NCBI GenBank assembly: GCA_014529385.2
Contig: CM043944.1
Location: 59,506,268-59,570,267 of the forward strand
Source: Adiantum capillus-veneris
Lineage: Eukaryota > Streptophyta > Polypodiopsida > Polypodiales > Pteridaceae
DNA length: 64,000 nucleotides
Reading direction: 5' to 3'
The position numbers and the translations under genes were made by a program. How positions within the stretch are numbered: position 1 is the first letter of the stretch; every line of letters starts with the position of its first letter. The notes below the pieces were generated by a model, which saw only the letters and a program-made list of their open reading frames with translations, did no database searches and was not told the DNA's origin. Below are positions 22,430-32,018 of this stretch, piece after piece.

Positions 22430-22930
22430 TCATGGGCATTCCCCTGTTTCCAAAAAATGCATGATGTCAGGCAAGGCATCACTGCCTTGAAATAGAGGGA
22501 GCTTTAGTTTTATTGCTCCAACCACCACTTCCTGTAGTCTTTCACTTGCTAGGGCATCTGCTTCTTGGTTTTGAGCCCTTGGGATATGGTGTATTTGAAC
22601 TTCTTCAAACTTACCCAACAAGGTTTTTACACCACTTAAGTGAGTCCTTAAACTAGGATTCTTGCATGTCCATGCTCCATTTACTTGCCTTACCAGAAGT
22701 AGAGCATCCCCAAATACATTAAGGCGTTGTACACCTTGCGAGACGCACCATTGTAGACCCTTGGTTAGTGCTGCATACTCACCTTCATTGGTAGAATGTG
22801 AATCTAACAATTGGCCCAACGAAAATACCTTTGTCCCTTTGTCATCAAAGACCACTATGCCTGCAGCTGCTTTGTCGGACGCTCTCTTGTAGGCTCCATC
22901 AAAGTAGAGAGAGTATGCTCCTTCTAGCAT
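22430..22930 (-). pseudogene. second (archaeal-type) RNase H of family C
   Basis: Open for 166 codons. Catalytic positions are present: LYFDGAYKR (Asp, near 22900), TNEGEYAALTKGL (Glu, near 22790), VFGDALLLVRQV (Asp, near 22705) and NQEADALAS (Asp, near 22560). It is located between the degenerate first RNase H and the integrase, as in element B, and supports assignment to the Tat lineage. It is separated from the RT part by stops, so in this copy it would not be translated as part of Pol. Confidence 0.85.
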
Positions 22931-22948
22931 CGCTGGTACTGGAGATAC

Positions 22949-25156
22949 TCAGACTTCTCCTTCCTTAGATTGCTTATCCTTACCTTCAAAGACTTGGTAG
23001 GTCATGAGTCCCCCCAAACTTTCCCTTGTCGTGCTTTCTACCTGTACCGTGTAGTCAAACTCTTGCAGACGAACTAGCCATTTAGTAATTCTAGCAGACA
23101 CATCCATGTGTTGTACAACATAGGGAAATATTTCATGCGTGGTTAGAATCACAAATTGATTAGGTAGCAAATATGACCTAAACTTTGTCGTTGCAAATCT
23201 AAGAGCTATGATTAAGTGTTCCACATGGGTGAAACCTTTCTCTCCTGCTGTCATCATTCGACTAGAGAAGTAGTCTGGCCTCATGAAAGATGTCGTCGTA
23301 TCCGTTTGGAGTAGCATAGCCCCCAATGAGTCATCACCAACACTTGAGGTGACATAGAATTTTTCATCCCACTTAGGTGGTGAGATAGTTGGCAGAGTGG
23401 CTCAGACCTCCTTTACCTTGTTGTAGTGATGTTCGCTTTCCTCGTCCTAAGTGAAAGTTGATCTTTGAGTGAGTTGTTGCAGTGGTAGAACAAGTTGTGA
23501 TAGTAGATGTATGAATCTACTTAAGTACCTCACCTTCTGTAGAAAAGAGACCAGTTGATGTGCGGTCGTTGGTGAAGGTAGGGCTATGAGTGCAGACACC
23601 TTACTTGGGTCGGCGTTGATACCTTTTGCTGAAATTTCATGGCCTAGTAGAATGAATTTACTCTCCCCAATGTGGCATTTATCCACATTTAATTGCCCAC
23701 CTAGGCTCTGCAACCTGGCCAAACCTTCAGTTACCTTTTCTAAATGTGAAATATGGGAGCTATATATACAAAAATCATCAATGAACACTCTTATGGATGT
23801 TCCAAAGAACGGTTGAAAAACATATGTGACATATCTTTGGAATGTGGTAGGTGCATTTGTGAGACCAAATGGCATAACCCTGTATGCAAAACAACCCCAT
23901 GGCGTGATAAAAGTGGTTTTTAGCTGATCTTCCAAGGCTATGCGTATTTGAAAGTATCCTGAATAACCATCACAGATGGTATAACATTCAAAACCCGCTA
24001 CTTCATTCAGAATTTCATCCAAGAAAGGGAGAGGAAAGTGGTCTGTCTTTGAAGCTGCATGTAGTGGTTTGTAGTCAACACAGACCCTCCACTTACCATT
24101 CTTTTTAGGCGTCACCACTACGGGTGACACCCATTCTGATTTTTCTACAGGATAGATGAATCCCGCCTCCAGCAGTTTCCTTACCTCGGCCAAGAGTGCC
24201 TTTTCTTGTATGACCCCCAGTCGTCGTAGCTTTTGCACAACTGGTTTTACCCCTTCCTTCAGCTTAATATGATGTTCCACCACTGTAATGCCTGTGATTC
24301 TTTCATAGTTGTCAATGAACAGGTTAGGAAATCCCATCAACATTTGCAAAAAACTATCATTCTCCTCAAGTGTTAATTTCGTAGACAACATACCCTTCAA
24401 CCTACTTCCTCCTAGGCCAAGAGATTTGCTCTCCTCTTCATTGGGTTGCCCTTTTGGTGATGGATCACCAATTGTGCTTACCCTTTGTGGATCCTTCATA
24501 ATGATACCCATCACATCAATGGAACTGTCACTTTCGTCGGTGGATGTGGTATCCTCCTCAGAACTGGAAGATTCGCTAGTGGTTTCATCTGCCGATGTTT
24601 CCAGATTCATTTTCTTCTGCTTGCCAATCCTCATGTCGTAGTAGATTGTCTCCCCTTTCTTACCGGTCATGCGTAGAAGGCCAGTACCCCAGTCCTGTTT
24701 TGCCTTCATGGCCATCAACCATGGCCTTCCCAAGATTAGTGGATAGCCCTCCCCCTTAGTAGGCATTACAAAAACATCTACCTCTACCTCAGTGTTGAAA
24801 GCTTTTATTTTCACGACACTTACCACACCCACACACTTTACTTTTGCATTGTTTGCCATCTTTGCCTTGCATGGAGAAGGCCTATCAACCTCGAGCACTA
24901 ATCGAAGCATCATAGCTTCGCTCATTACACGGATTTGTGCACCTCCATCAATGTAGGTGTTTCCAACCCTCTTTCCTTTTATGTTTACGTTGACAATTGG
25001 AAGGATGTCATCTATGTTGCATCCCGAAATTGCTCCGGCTACCTTTGTTTTGGAGCGTCTTGTACTTACCATTTTAGACCATTGTCGCCTTACTTTAGGT
25101 ACAAGATGTAGCAGTTGTGGCCATGTAATCTTCGGTCCTTGCTCTGCCACATCCAA
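22949..25156 (-). pseudogene. protease, reverse transcriptase and first RNase H of family C
   Basis: Protease: TYIDGGAQIRVMSE (near 24950) and PLILGRPWLMAM (near 24740). RT: WVSPVVVTPKKNGKWRVCV (near 24130), MPFGLTNAPTTFQRY (near 23870) and VFIDDFCIYSS (near 23780, both Asp present). The open frame ends with TAG at 23447, where the context suggests a lost Trp codon, and there is another TGA near 23403. It resumes at 23326 with a degenerate RNase H (GAMLLQTD, FTHVEHLIIAL, LTTHE). It is in the same frame as gag, separated by a single TAG (about 25187-25189) followed by CTA. Confidence 0.88.
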
Positions 25157-25189
25157 TGTTAGATCATAGGGCTTAGAACTTTCCCGTAG

Positions 25190-26392
25190 CTAGAAGTCGG
25201 TGATGCCCAATTTCCGTCGTGGCCTGGATGGCCTCTTGCTAGTTTCTCCTCTCATGCTTCTCTCATCATCTGATTGTGTAGCTTTCTCCCTCCTAGCTCT
25301 TTTCACAGTCATGGCCTCAAGTGGTTCTAAAAAGGTTACCTTCTCCTTACCCTTGTCCCTCTCCTTTGCTCCGGGTGGATCCACTACTACGGCTTTTCCT
25401 TTCTCTTCTAGCCTTATGATGTTTACAGGGTGATCAAGTGGTGGGGTTGGTGTAAAAGGTGGAATGGATGCTTGTAGTGGTGTCTGGGGTGGACGTAGAA
25501 TTTGTGTTGGTGGGGGTGGTGCTCGGGGTGGGGGTGTTCTTTCTCTAGGGGGTGACAATTGGTTCCTCCTATCTCCTCTATTATAGTTTTGTCGTGGTTT
25601 GGGACAGTAGTATATACCGTGACCGTCTTCTCCGTAGTTGTAGCAATGATACTCCCTGTTTTTTCGTCGTGCTCTTCCAGGGTCTTGATCTCTTTCTTGA
25701 CTCCTCCCTTGCTGTATTAAGTGGATAGACAAATTCTCCAGTTGGTCAGTAATATGGGCCAACATATCTTGTTGGTCATCTCTTACCCCAAGAGCCGGTG
25801 GTGGTGGTGGAATGGTGGTCATCGTAGTTGCTGGTCGCTGCGATGTTCCTACTTCTGTTGACTCGATTTCTATGGCTTTCATTCGCAGCTTCTTGTCCTT
25901 AAGGCGAGCAATCTCGACGGCTAACTCGTACGTAGCCGGGAATCTACCTTTCACCTTCTCCTTGAGAAGCGTCCATAAGCCATGCGTGAACCGATCTTTT
26001 TTTAGAAAATCGGGTGCAGCTTCCCTCCTTGCCAGTGACTCAACCCACTGTTCCCACAAATCCACAAATTTGGACTCATAGGTGGCATATTCTAAAAGAC
26101 CCTCCTGCTTCAAGTCTCTCAACTTGTCCCACAACTTTTCTGAAGTGGTACCTCCCCCAAAGCGCCTCTTAAAAGCGGTTTTTAAGGGTTCCCAGTCATC
26201 CTTGGTTGCTTGTGGAAGTGCATTGTACCATGATCTAGCTTCTAGCTTCATGAGATGCTTAAAGATTCTAACCCGGGATTCATCCGTATCTTTGTTGCTC
26301 ACTACACATGCTACTTCAAAGTAATCTAGGAAGTCTGTTACCAAATCCTCCCCCTTATTTCCTTTAAATGTTGGAAATGCTACACTTGCCAT
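25190..26392 (-). CDS. gag: gag of family C
   Basis: Uninterrupted frame. I place the start at the ATG (26392) giving MASVAFPTFKG because B and B' gags start at the same relative position; an upstream ATG adds 10 residues. Retrotrans-gag domain at about residues 15-185 (ARSWYNALP, KKDRFTHGLWTLLKEKVKG). The zinc knuckle near 25655 reads CYNYGEDGHGIYYC: the second Cys is replaced by Tyr, so zinc binding is probably lost. A Pro-rich segment and a basic tail (PSRPRRKLG) follow. The frame ends in TAG, beyond which the protease follows in the same frame. Confidence 0.88.
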   Translation of the reverse strand: MASVAFPTFKGNKGEDLVTDFLDYFEVACVVSNKDTDESRVRIFKHLMKLEARSWYNALPQATKDDWEPLKTAFKRRFGGGTTSEKLWDKLRDLKQEGLLEYATYESKFVDLWEQWVESLARREAAPDFLKKDRFTHGLWTLLKEKVKGRFPATYELAVEIARLKDKKLRMKAIEIESTEVGTSQRPATTMTTIPPPPPALGVRDDQQDMLAHITDQLENLSIHLIQQGRSQERDQDPGRARRKNREYHCYNYGEDGHGIYYCPKPRQNYNRGDRRNQLSPPRERTPPPRAPPPPTQILRPPQTPLQASIPPFTPTPPLDHPVNIIRLEEKGKAVVVDPPGAKERDKGKEKVTFLEPLEAMTVKRARREKATQSDDERSMRGETSKRPSRPRRKLGITDF

Positions 26393-26422
26393 GATTACTG
26401 AGAGAGAGCTAGAAAGACACAC

Positions 26423-27226
26423 TGCTTAACTTGCAAAAGTTTTTTTTCTTCTTTAAAAGGAGGCGTGTATACCCTCTTATACTAGGACATAGATTAAAAC
26501 TTCAAACGGTACATTGCCTTGTACCAAAGGTAAGACAAATGGTTGATCTGATGCCAGAATCTCAAAAAACCGCTCCCCACCCAGCATGGTGTCAATGACG
26601 TGCTGGTAGTGAGCCTTCAAGTCCAGTATTACCTTGATTGAGCGTACATGTGTTGGTATGTGTGATCTGTCTTGAGGTAGGTGTACTGATTCTTGTGAAG
26701 CTTAGAGGTGCTTAGTCACTGTCCAAGCTTGTGGGAGAGGGTGGTGTTCTTTCCTGAAACAAACATAGTAGATCCCTAGTTTCTCTAGTGAGAGTGTGAG
26801 CCAATCCGTTATCTGTGCTGCAGCATCAGGTGCGACTTGAAAACTGACTGTGATAATTACCTCGGTGACTTGAGTTACCCGATTCTCAAAGTAGAATAGT
26901 GTTGATTCTCTATTGTGCAGAGCTCCTTCCATTTTGTTGTTGTGGGTTGGTTGTAGGTTGCGGACATGGTTTCCACCTTCTCCTTCTTCTTCTTGGCACT
27001 TGGCCTATGTATATCCGTTGGGTTTGGCGTGTTGGTTGAATCTCCCATTGCAAACCGATTACCGTTATGCATGGCACTCGAGCTTCGATGGAGATGCGGA
27101 GTTCGTGTAGTTGTGCTTGGAGCTCTTCTTCTTCTGTCGTCCAATTAGCAAATCCTGCTAGCCATTCATCCATTCACAATAGTTTAGGGGTTTCAGTCTT
27201 GTAAACTGAAGGGTTTCATGAAAAGA
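26423..27226 (-). other. Leader of family C with a possible pre-gag reading frame
   Basis: About 0.8 kb between primer site and gag. Frames of 87 codons (27173-26910) and 76 codons (26932-26702) overlap and look like one damaged frame: the first opens MDEWLAGFANWTTEEEELQ and the second ends with KEHHPLPQAWTVTKHL. Extra frames upstream of gag are known in Ogre/Tat elements. Whether this is one of them is inference; no homologous frame is visible in B's leader. Confidence 0.4.
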
Positions 27227-27244
27227 TCCTCTGTGGAGGCACCA
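27227..27244 (-). other. Primer-binding site of family C
   Basis: On the - strand TGGTGCCTCCACAGAGGA, 2 nt after the LTR end. It differs from the site of element D (TGGTGCCCCCACAGAGGA) at one position. The tRNA is not identified. Confidence 0.75.
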
Positions 27245-27246
27245 AA

Positions 27247-27457
27247 TGACGGGAGCAAAGCGAACCCCGAACCCCCGACAGCCTCTAAAACACCGGGGAC
27301 CGAATGGCGCTCCTCGAGCCTGTCATGGTAAAGCAAATAGGGGGCACCACCTAGCTTCAACGGCTAGGACGCAAACAACACACCACCATAACAAAGTTTT
27401 CATCCAAGAGAGATGGTTGCTTGGGAGTAATGATGAAGAGGAAGGGAAATGAGATCA

Positions 27458-27519
<62 letters not shown>

Positions 27520-28838
27520 GGAGGGGGTATAGCGGCTTAGTACTTAGGCACCACAGAAGGATGGCGAATCCGCACACCCTTCACACATACACAAGCTCAC
27601 TCCAAACACAATACTAGGTGGCGATTCCGCACACCTCACATGGGCAAAACATTGCAAGAAAACATACTCACAAAACCTCAAGCTTTATTTAGAGAATAAG
27701 GCGATGAAATGGGGAGCATAGGGTAGGGGAATGAGAAGGGAGAGAGTGGTAGAGCACATGGAGGATAGGTGGGAGTTGATGGCGAAGACTCGCACGAGGG
27801 TTATGGCCATTATCCTTCATTTAGCTGCCCTTCATCTTCCATAGCCCAAGGGTGTAGCGGTCATGCTCAAGACGAGCATGGTGATTGCGGTGATCGTGAT
27901 GGTGTGGGTGTGTGTGTGTGTGCACTAGGCACACACAGTTCATAGTGTATTCTTTTGGTGATGTTGTGTGTGTGTTTAGTGTGATGGTGACCCCTCTTTA
28001 TATAGGGGAGGAGGGGGGAGAAATTCTAGAATTTAGAAATGAAAAAATCATTATCTACATAGGCCATGTGACTGTGGGTCCCACCTGTCTAGCTGTGTGT
28101 ATATGTGCCAGAACAGCAGTCTCATGAGAGAGAGACTAAGAGAGAGAGATGGGTTGATGAAAAAAAGTGAGAGGTGACATGGATAATAAAGTAATTACAA
28201 GAGGGGAGAGAGGGGAGTGTGTTCAGAGGTGAATCTGTGTGCAGATGTGTGTGAACACAAGAAAAATCAGGTAACCACCGGGTGGGGATGGGTCTGTGGG
28301 CACCTTTTTCAGTGAAACTGAGTGTGTGTGAGTGTGGGGGAGGTTATTTAGCTACAAGACAGGAGACATGGCGCCCTTTAGAGAGAGGGGGGGATATTTG
28401 GGTCATGGGATATGATAGGAGAGAGAAAGGGGGGGTGGGGTATACTATTTTGGAAGATAGGATAAGTTGCATGTGAGTTAGGGTGCATTATTGGTGAGTT
28501 AGAATGCATTATTGGTGAGAGGTGGGGTAGCTTGAGGGGAGAGAGAAAGGAGAAAGGACAAGGGGAAGAGAGAGGGGGTTGACCTTTTGAGTGGAGGAGA
28601 GGAAAAGGGACACACGGCGGGGCAACAGTGAAGGAAAAGGAGGCAAGGTGGGGATGGGCTGCCCCGCAAGCATGAGGTGGCCTATTTTACCTTTCTCATA
28701 TATTTACATAATCATACTTTATTTTTTTCTTACTTTTTTCCAATGCCTTTTATCACTCCCTCCCTAAGAGGGGGTTTTCATGGGGTGGGGACGAGAGAAG
28801 AGGGGTATGGGAGCTTGGCTTGTGAAAAGCCCCCATCA
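27247..28838 (-). repeat. 5' LTR of family C (1592 bp)
   Basis: About 98% identical by eye to 19520-21108. It carries the functional promoter position (TATA at 27996-28005) and a GA microsatellite at about 27461-27514. The right end ...CCCCCATCA abuts family A RT at 28839. Confidence 0.93.
27996..28005 (-). promoter_or_regulatory. TATA box in 5' LTR of family C
   Basis: CTATATAAAG on the - strand, about 750 nt before the LTR's internal end. It is the likely core promoter for the full-length transcript. Confidence 0.6.
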
Positions 28839-30224
28839 CCACCAAGGACTTGGAGTAGATGAAGATATCATCAAAGAACACTCCAATGAATATGCGGTAA
28901 GCTCTAAAGATTTTTTTCATTAGATAATTGAACGTGGCTGGTGCATTAGTCAAGCCAAAGGCATACGAGATATGCATAAAGACCAAATGTTGTACGAAAT
29001 GCGGTCTTTAGAATATCTTCATCTACTATCCTTATTCGATAATAGCCACTTTTAAGGTCAATCCTACTAAAGTAGGTAGAGCCTTGTAGATTATCAAACA
29101 TATCTTCTACCCGAGTCAAGGGAAATCTGTTTTTGATAGTGATATGGTTTAATGCTCGATAGTCCACACACATACGGTATGTACCATCTTTTTTTTGCAC
29201 TTAAAGGATTGGAGAACAAAAGGGAAAGAAGTTAGGCCTCACCATCCCTTTGTCAACAAATTCTTGTACTTGCCTCATGATCTGTTTGAGCTTGAGAAAC
29301 TCGATAAGGAGGCTTGTTAGGCGGTGAGCTTCTTGGTAGGATCTCAATTTGATGATCATCATCCCCTCGTTTTGGAGGTAAGTCCATAGGGATTTCATCG
29401 ATGAACACATCTTGGAATCCTTTTAGAAAATTAGACAAGCCTAACTCTTGTTGATTCCTACCATTTACATTTGATGAAACATTAGGACTTTTTAGGGACT
29501 CTTTGACAAAAATAATGTACACAAAAACTGAGCTCTTCATTGATTTATCAAACGTAGGAGGATTTACAAGTGGTATAGTACGACCAAACTCACTAGCATC
29601 TATATACATGTTCTTTCCCCTGTAGGTGAAGTAGATTCTCCTTTCAGGGAACTTCATGTTGGCAGCCACGCTGTTGAACCATGGTGCCCCTAGGATAGCA
29701 TCCTCATGTTGGAGAGGAGAGATGAAAAAGTCTTCGTTGTGGACATAGCTTTGGACATGGAGCCTCAACTTCCCAATCAAGGGAGTAACGGAGGCTTGCT
29801 ATCCCTTGAAAGCAGTGTCAGCCATTACAGCATCTCCCATCTTGAAAGCTTGAATGCCCAACTTGGTGGATAGCTCATTTGATATGAAGCTATGAGTAGA
29901 GCCAGGGTTAAACAAGATGAAGGCATCATGCTCTCTTACTTTTCCCCAAGCATAGGAGACAGGTGATCCTTTGCAATGAGAATCCTCTTTTGGAGCTTCG
30001 ATGGTGGAAGCTCTAGGAGTCTCATTGCGAGAATTCTTCTTGGGGCAAGAACAATAGCCAAGTCCTTTCTCCCCACACTTAAAACATTGATGGTCCTTGC
30101 GAAAAGCCTCAAACTCTTCATGAGAGAGTTTGTTTTTACCTTTGGGTTAAAGCAGGGATTGGTGGTACAAAAAGTAGTGTCCTTGTCACCTCTTGTGAGG
30201 CACTCTTGGATGGTGTTTTGCTAG
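28839..30224 (-). pseudogene. family A second copy, 5' part: gag end, protease, RT
   Basis: - strand remnant matching about 1130-2345. Gag end with CFKCGEKG knuckle remnant (near 30080), protease FNPGSTHSFIS (near 29910; catalytic Asp replaced by Asn) and ILGAPWFN (near 29690), RT with [17 protein letters not shown] (near 29190) and [11 protein letters not shown] (near 28880). Frames shift near 29253, 29200 and 28960. A 50-codon stretch (KFPERRIYFTYRGKN, near 29640) is absent from the copy at 1-4159, which therefore has an internal deletion. Gag upstream of 30224 is missing. Confidence 0.87.
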
Positions 30225-30342
30225 CAGTTTTCAAAAGCCAAAAGATAAATATTCAATATTTCTAAAGGCGTTCTACCAACCACTTTAATAGTTCTTGATT
30301 TAGTCGAAGTCAAGACTCTCTACCTACCCCTTTAGCAGTCTA

Positions 30343-30408
<66 letters not shown>

Positions 30409-30759
30409 CTTGCAAGAAGAGGGAAAATTGCAGTAGGAAGTTGTAGAGGGACCTTAAGGAGAATTGTCATAAGGAGTGGAGACTATGGTCCAGGAAATTG
30501 GGATGGAGATGTTGCAGTGGGAGAATGGCCAATAGGTTGAGTTCGAGTAGTAGCCTCCACTCGATTGTCACCTTTTGTGGAATGTTGATTTCAGCAATTT
30601 GGGAGAGCACGTTCCACACTAGTAACAGCCTCCACACAATTGCCATGTTGGATGGCCGGTCATTGCTTGTGGTGTTAGATGTTTGGAAGAGAGAATTTGT
30701 GCACAACCAGCCACCTCCAAGTACATTGCAGGGCTCTGATTACTTTCAGTAGCATGCGC
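30225..30759. other. Intergenic or X upstream region with CT microsatellite
   Basis: Contains a 60-bp CT tract at 30347-30406, then about 350 bp with no convincing coding frame. Possible splice acceptor-like sequences (TTACTTTCAG near 30750) precede the first readable exon of X. It may hold the 5' part of X, but I cannot show it. Confidence 0.5.
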
Positions 30760-31429
30760 AATACAGTCCACTTCATGATGACATGCCTCACAATTACCAC
30801 AGGGAAGACTCAGTCACAATTTTCCATGAAGCTAACCATCGGATGCAAGAATATTGGTCTATGATGAAAAGAGAGAGTCGTATGAGACAACACGAAAGTG
30901 ATGCATTATGTTCAAGGTCAATAAAAGATGTGAATCAGGTTTGCATGAAAGTCTCAAAATGATGGCAGGAAGCAACAAAAGGCATGACTTGTGATGCTAA
31001 GAAAACCGCCTTTCAATGTCTTTTAGGACTGCCAGCTTTTAGACGTTTGCATCATGCATTTGAGAATTCAATACTATCCAATATTCGAGGCACAATTACT
31101 AAAGTCAAAGCATCCATGCCTGAAGAGGAGCTGAAGATTAAAAGATTTGTCTGCATGATCTTGATGAATAGTGAAGGAGATCCATCAAGGTCTATTATCA
31201 ACTCCAAGATGGCTAGATTTAATGGATTGCATCGGCAAAACTTTGCAACATCCAATTCGCGGTGAAAATAGGCTGAGGTTGATGCATTTCCTTTGCAATT
31301 ATGTAGTCGTCAACTACCTCAAAGTTCCACCATCACACAGGCTGAGGTTGATGCATTTCCTTTGCAATTATGTAGTCGTCAACTACCTCAAAGTTCCACC
31401 ATCACACGGGCGTCAAAAGACCTTGTATT
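30760..31429 (+). pseudogene. Gene X, N-terminal exon region (transposase-like, broken)
   Basis: A + strand frame runs from about 30760 to 31264 with one TGA near 30957. It encodes an unrecognised segment with HREDSVTIFHEANHRMQEYW, then LLGLPAFRRLHHAFENSIL and MPEEELKIKRFVCMIL. A 69-bp unit (about 31271-31339 and 31340-31408) is tandemly doubled in frame. The segment is cut at 31429 by the copia element; 36663-36781 continues it. I assign it to X because the later exon joins in frame with the DFVENY-type transposase part far downstream. The N-terminal function is unknown. Confidence 0.55.
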
Positions 31430-31751
31430 TGTTGAGATGTCGAGCTCTACACCTTGAGCTGGCATCCACTACGGGTCTTGGCCGCTTACGGCATTTACTC
31501 AATGGCGCGTTAGGTGGCCGACACGGAGGATCTCTGCCAGTGATTCTAAAGCTGGACTACACTTATAGTGCGAGCCTAGTACACTTCTAGCGAGTTCACA
31601 CTTAGTGACCGCATGTACATATGTGCTACTTTTCAGCTTTATCACTTAGTCATTTTGTACTCTCTTTTCTGTGAAGAAGAAGAAGAAGCTTTCCATCTCT
31701 GTGTGCTTTGTGCTTGTCTTGTGTAGCTCTCTTGCATCCTCATTCTTTACA
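31430..31751 (+). repeat. 5' LTR of copia element
   Basis: TGTTGAGATG...TCTTTACA, 322 bp. It ends directly before the primer site. I see no clear TATA box; a CTTTTCAG/TTTTGTACTCT-rich part lies near 31625-31670. Confidence 0.96.
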
Positions 31752-31763
31752 TGGTATCAGAGC
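31752..31763 (+). other. Primer-binding site, initiator tRNA-Met type
   Basis: TGGTATCAGAGC, directly adjacent to the LTR, is the classic plant copia site complementary to the 3' end of initiator tRNA-Met. Confidence 0.95.
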
Positions 31764-32018
31764 CTGGTGCAGGCAAGAGAGCAAAAGCATCACAATCCCT
31801 TCGTTCGCAATCCTTCGTTTTAGGGGTTTTTCGCACAAGTTTCTGAACAGGTCTCCAAAGTGCAGTATACAGAGATTTACTGTACAAGTACAGTGGTTGT
31901 GAAACGCTTGATTGTGGACACTCGTTGAGTGTAGAAAGCGTTACAGGAACCACGATAGCAGGTTCAGCAGATTTGCAGGTTTTTGCAGATTGCAGCTATT
32001 TTGTCTTAGTGCTTCAAG

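Larger units (their letters stand above)
19520..28838 (-). mobile_element. Tat-like Ty3/gypsy element (family C), nearly complete, inserted in family A
   Basis: LTRs of 1589 and 1592 bp flank 6.1 kb containing primer site, leader, gag, protease, RT, two RNase H domains, integrase and polypurine tract, all on the - strand. Flanking sequence on both sides is family A RT: AACATCTCCAAG-like on one side and TCATCTACTCCAAG-like on the other are adjacent at 2340-2385. This proves insertion into A. The LTRs differ at roughly 30 sites by eye (about 98% identical), so insertion is fairly recent. Target duplications are not clean (CCAA against CCACC). Several nonsense changes make it non-autonomous now. 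Confidence 0.92.
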
